Shown: positions 59,866-64,000 of the stretch, piece after piece | Numbering within the stretch: the first letter of the stretch is position 1 | How the letters are laid out: every line of letters starts with the position of its first letter | NCBI GenBank assembly: GCA_019321725.1 | Contig: CM033120.1 | Coordinates: 2,702,275 to 2,766,274, forward strand | Source: Paulownia fortunei | Taxonomy: Eukaryota; Streptophyta; Magnoliopsida; Lamiales; Paulowniaceae | Length of the DNA stretch: 64,000 nucleotides | Direction: 5' to 3' | Translations under genes and position numbers: made by a program | The notes under the pieces: generated by a model | The model's database searches: none | Seen by the model: the letters and a program-made list of their open reading frames with translations, nothing else | Told to the model about the DNA's origin: nothing

Positions 59866-61975
59866 ATGGATATTGTTTCTGTATATAATCCACGGGATAC
59901 GATAGTTTTATCCCGACAGGCTACTCACCGTTTAGAGAGTGTATTTGCTGGTGCAGTTGATAGGACACTTACAGTTAGGCACGCAGGCGCACTATTTTGG
60001 AGTTTTCATGGTGGAGAGAGTGCATTGCATCCTCGTGTAGTTCATATGCTGTATGATATGGGATTCTATGGCGTCTACCGATGTGGACACTTTGATTTGG
60101 ACTTTCATTTGATTACTGCTCTAGTTGAGAGATGACGACCTGAGACTCATACATTTCATTTTTGAATTGGTGAGGTGACTGTCACACTACATGATGTTGT
60201 AGTTATTTGGGGTTTACCAGTTGATGATCAATCTGTTATTGGAGTTGATCCGAGGAGATCTACCGAGCAGTGATAGGATTATTGCCACCATTACTTAGGA
60301 TTTCGACCCACTTCACAGCAGTTTAGGGATGGGCGTATATTGTTGAGTGCCTTGAGGGGTTATCTTCAAGCTAACCTAGTGACAGATGACACTCCCCATG
60401 ATGAGTTGGAGCGATATGCACGTGGATGTGCATTGATTCTACTCGGTAGCATTATGTGTCCTGATTCATCAGGCAATAGAGTGTCGTTGCTATATCTACA
60501 GAGTATGGAGCAGATTAAAGATGTTGTTTATTTTAGTTGGGGCAGTGCAATACCGTCTTTCATGTATCGTGAGTTGTGCACTGCATCGGATAAAGATAAG
60601 AATGTTATTGGTAGTGCGATGGTACTTCTACAGGTAAACTTTATATAAGTGTTGTTACTTTCTTATGTTATATCAATATGTTTGCTACTTTCATTAGATT
60701 AATATATATTTTTGCAGATATGGGTATGGTCTCGCATTACCATGTTGGTGCCAAAATGATTACGTTCGCGAGTAAATATGGGCCCACTCATTGGCGCTAA
60801 TGATCAAGAGCTTCCACTTCCTCCATATGGTGCAAGGTATAAGTCCATTTATTAATGCTAATGATAATGAGTTTCTACTTCCACTATTATTTTGTGATTA
60901 TTATTTCATGATTGTTTTTATATACATATAGGTGGATGCAGTATTACAGCTTCACGCGTACAGCGAGTCATTCAGTCAGGATTATTAGGGATATACTAGA
61001 CATGATGACTGATAGAGAGGTGAGTAGAATTTAAGGCACTTGTTTAAATTTGATTTTATTTTTCTTTTCATATATGTACAAATAATTCAAATTTATGTAT
61101 TTTATAATTGTAGTTTATATAGGAGCCATATGATATGAGTTCACCGGATATTATGGTGTTGGATCCAAGGTGTAATACGCCACTGTGGAGATCTCGTTGT
61201 CCATTGATCAACTACGCTATCGTGGAGTTCCATCACCCATAGCGGGTCATGCGCGAGTTTGGCATGCGCCAGTACATTCCACCAGATATACCAGTGCATG
61301 AGCAGACTTTACATGATGTAGACCGCATGGGACACAATGGAGAGGATTGAGCTCGATATCACCAGGAGTATGTGTCGCAGTGGGCAAATAGACATCAGTT
61401 TATTATTGTCAACCCTCCCATTACTGGGTCCGATAGTACTGAGCCTCGCTATATGGATTGGTACGATGGCATTACACGCTGTCTATTATCACCATCCCAT
61501 TTGCCTATGAAGGAGGGGTACCAGCCTTCACACATATCAGATTTGGAAGTTATGGTAAGATATTCATTAATAAATTTTTTTATAATGTGTATGCATCATA
61601 TTTATGATATTCTTTAATATTATTCATTTTTTTACACGTATTTTAGAGTATGGCGGTCGAGAGGATTAGATTCAGTACTGATGGCGCGTACGAGCAAGAT
61701 ATAGCTTCACTTATGCAGTTGAGGAGTGAAGCTATACATGCCACTGATGATCGCAAACGCCTACTTCGTAGATAACAAGATGCTGTAAATATACCAATGC
61801 CACTACCACAAGACATAGCCAGGAGGACGAGGATGCGTACTAGAGTAGTAGAGATGCGGGTCCCTCTACCTCGACACGGGGTGCATTTACTTGCTATGCT
61901 TCTACATCTTACAACATTCCTTATCCACTTATGTCTAGTGTAGCAGAAGAGGCAGGTCCATCCACCTCGACACAT
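59866..61975 (+). pseudogene. Plant mobile domain (PMD/MAIN-like) gene
   Basis: This is a decayed member of the plant mobile domain family, which includes MAIN and MAIL1 and is also carried by transposons. Exon 1 (59866-60633) has the hallmark blocks LSRQATHRLESVF, GFYGVYRCGHFDLDFHLITA, ETHTFHF, EVTVTLHDVVVIWGLPVD, CALILLGSIMCPDSSGNRVS, FSWGSAIPSFMYRELCTASD and VLLQ. Exons 60718-60836, 60932-61019, 61114-61554 and 61647-61840 follow, with GT-AG borders and kept phase. They include IWVWSRITMLVPK, RVMREFGMRQYIPPDIP and QEYVSQWANRHQF. Stops lie at 60133, 60163, 60271, 60274, 60757, 61120, 61240, 61348 and 61773, each one transition from a Trp, Arg or Gln codon. The frame shifts near 61840. The tail continues to about 62395, ending CDTGGHF. 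Confidence 0.85.
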
Positions 61976-62043
61976 CGTGTATCACACAATTTGGATAGCA
62001 CCGCCGACTATTATGTGCCTTAACAGGCACAACCGGTTGGGGT

Positions 62044-62328
62044 ATGCTACCATCTACGATGTCATTCTCTACACTACTCAGTTCAAATTTAGATATGGCA
62101 CAAACACCGTTTGTTCAGCAGCATCTAGGACATGATTCTGGACGTGGAGATTTTATTATCTCGCCTGTTGCATTTCCACATCTAGACAGCGACTATCATG
62201 ATCGTGGAGAGTCGAGCTCCACAACTTCGTCAGATCGGCCGATTTTTAATTTAAACTATAGTACATATATTGATGATCCGACCCCAAACCAATCACATGA
62301 TATTGCTACTGCTCAGGGTGGATATTGA
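62044..62328 (+). pseudogene. C-terminal tail of PMD gene
   Basis: An open 94-residue stretch rich in Ser/Thr/Asp/His (VQQHLGHDSGRGDF, GESSSTTSSDRPIFNLNYST) follows the PMD core. Past its stop, the sequence reads GRR, a stop, then CHRRTCDTGGHF at 62332-62380, similar to the Arg-rich, Cys/Gly-His ending of PMD proteins. It is therefore part of the same decayed gene, not a separate one. Upstream in the same frame, GPSTST occurs twice (61858 and 61953). Confidence 0.55.
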
Positions 62329-62798
62329 GGTAGACGATAATGCCACCGACGTACGTGTGACACTGGTGGTCATTTTTAGTATTTTTTTATTTTTGTATTT
62401 TTCAATACTTTTAAATTCAATACTGTAATTATTATTCAAAAAAATTAATTGTGTGATTTATGAAGCAAAAATAGTATTGTTATTATCTTTATTAAAATAT
62501 TTACATATATATACTTAAGTAAAAAAATTAAACAACATAACTTTATGTTATTTATTATTATAATAAAAATATTTATCTAAATATATATATATATAAAATT
62601 ATATTTATATATATTTATCTAAATATATATATAAATATTTTAATTTTCTCATTTGCATTTGTATTGAATATCAATCATCTTTAATTAAATCACACTCCCT
62701 ATTTCTCCACTCCCACAAATTTATATATTAATTATATAAATTAATATATATATATATATATATTTAAAAATATATATATAAAAAATATATTTAAATTT

Positions 62799-62990
62799 GA
62801 AGGCGCAATAGTACATTGCGTTTTCAAAAGAAATTATTGAAAGTGCAAGTTAGGGTTGCGCTTTTTGTCCGAAAACGCGATCTAACTTGCGCTTTCAATA
62901 ATTTTTTTTTAAAAAAATTAAATTAAATTTTGAAAGCGCAAGTGAGGGTTGCGTTTTCGAACAAAGTCGCAACCCCCACTTGCGCTTTCA
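62799..62990. repeat. Right hairpin array of the MuDR-PMD element
   Basis: Three GC-rich inverted repeats. The first is gaaggcgcaat/attgcgttttc (62799-62825). The second has 21-base arms beginning attattgaaagtgcaagtta (62833-62853 with 62882-62902, one mismatch). The third has 23-base arms beginning tgaaagcgcaagtgagggtt (62931-62953 with 62968-62990, one mismatch). The same GAAAGCGCAA word appears in the left array, placing the two arrays about 5.1 kb apart around the coding part. Confidence 0.85.
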
Positions 62991-64000
62991 CCTATATTTT
63001 TAACCCAGTCGAATTATACAGTATTTCATTAATTTTAAACCAAAAATTACTATTTTGTATTAAATGGCTTTGGTATTTAGTTTTTATTTTACGATAATTT
63101 AATATTTGGTTCAATTTCAGTTTATCAAATTGCATTGAGTATCAAATTAATATTTTTAATTTTATTTTATCTTTTATTTTTTACTTTCCAAAACCAAAAA
63201 GTAATACACAAAATTCAATTGCAATTTTGTTTTTAAATTTTCACTATGTTTTATTTTTTTAAAAAATCAGCTAATCAAGTTTATGAAAAAAAATCTAAAT
63301 ATTATGATGGTAATCAAATCAAATCGATTAATTTTGATTCAATGAGTGTAACATTTTGACATGCCAAATTTTTTATTTCTCAAATTAATTAATTTGGTTC
63401 AATGATAAATATACTATTTTGACATACCAATTTTTTTATTTTTTTAAAATTTCAAATCGATTTATTTTATCAAATAAATACTCCCATTACAGTGACCTCT
63501 TTAATAATTTTCTTGATCTCTATACAAATAATCCTCTTTAGAATACGCTAGCCCCAAACATTTATTAATCTGAAAGTGATAACAGTGTTGGCTTTCTTTG
63601 TTTTCATCTTCATCTTTTGTTTTTACTTCTCTTATTATTTAAAATATCAAAAATATATTTATTTTATTCAATTTAACAATTATTTTATTTATTTTTATTT
63701 TCAAACCTATAATCATCAATGTTAAACTTAAATACTTATTCATTAAAGTAAACTTAAATACTTATTCATTAAAGTGAACCATATTATTAATAGTTGATAT
63801 AATGCTCCACTAACTATAAAATAATTAAAATTTACTAATTAATTAAATAATAATTTTTTCTGATTCACAATAATTTAATAATAATTTTTTAATTAAAAAT
63901 AATTTGATTGATGAGACATAAAAGATCCAAATTGTAACTCTAATACTAAAATATTATTTTCTATTCAATTAAGTTAATTTTTTATATAAAATTTAAACAC
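62991..64000. other. AT-rich non-coding
   Basis: No gene was recognised. A 28-30 bp tandem duplication, 'aaacttaaatacttattcat' plus 'taaagt', lies at about 63723-63777. Confidence 0.5.

Noticed and set aside
1..64000. CRISPR arrays, operons or bacterial features
   Set aside because: Tandem repeats here are contiguous minisatellites without unique spacers, and the gene content is plant nuclear.

Overview
The window looks like a gene-poor, repeat-rich stretch of a dicot plant nuclear genome. It is strongly AT-rich, with spliceosomal-type introns, a chloroplast-targeted nuclear gene and plant-type transposons of many classes. Only one ordinary gene looks intact: PSB27 (45481-45993, +), encoding a thylakoid-lumen photosystem II assembly factor. 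Nearly everything else that can be recognised is transposon debris. The species cannot be named from the sequence alone.

Layout. 0.4-6.5 kb: two diverged LTR-like copies with an Athila-like scrap between them. 6.5-8.7 kb: a minus-strand Ty3/Gypsy remnant (gag, primer-binding-site-like sequence, LTR). 8.7-15.1 kb: AT-rich DNA with two copies of a MITE-like repeat and recent tandem duplications. 15.1-19.2 kb: a minus-strand, apparently non-coding LTR element rich in minisatellites. 19.2-24.5 kb: no genes. 24.5-27.2 kb and 28.3-34.6 kb: two plus-strand Gypsy elements with decayed gag, protease, reverse transcriptase, RNase H and integrase. 35.3-44.2 kb: a large minus-strand LTR element with minisatellites in its 3' untranslated part, interrupted by a deleted chromovirus (39.9-42.8 kb).

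44.2-48.5 kb: PSB27 followed by a LINE fragment. 48.5-50.6 kb: a Ty1/Copia remnant itself interrupted by a MITE-like insertion. 50.6-57.6 kb: AT-rich DNA with a third copy of the MITE-like family, a microsatellite and a small GC-rich ORF.

57.6-63.0 kb: the most interesting unit. It holds the N-terminal part of a MuDR-type Mutator transposase followed in the same orientation by a nearly full-length plant mobile domain (PMD/MAIN-like) gene with intact intron borders. Both ends carry arrays of GC-rich hairpins built from GAAAGCGCAA/TTGCGCTTTC. The PMD reading frame has nine premature stops, each explicable by one C-to-T or G-to-A change, as expected for a methylated, silenced element.

The genes do not form a pathway. 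The window shows nested transposition, deletion, tandem duplication and deamination around one photosynthesis gene.
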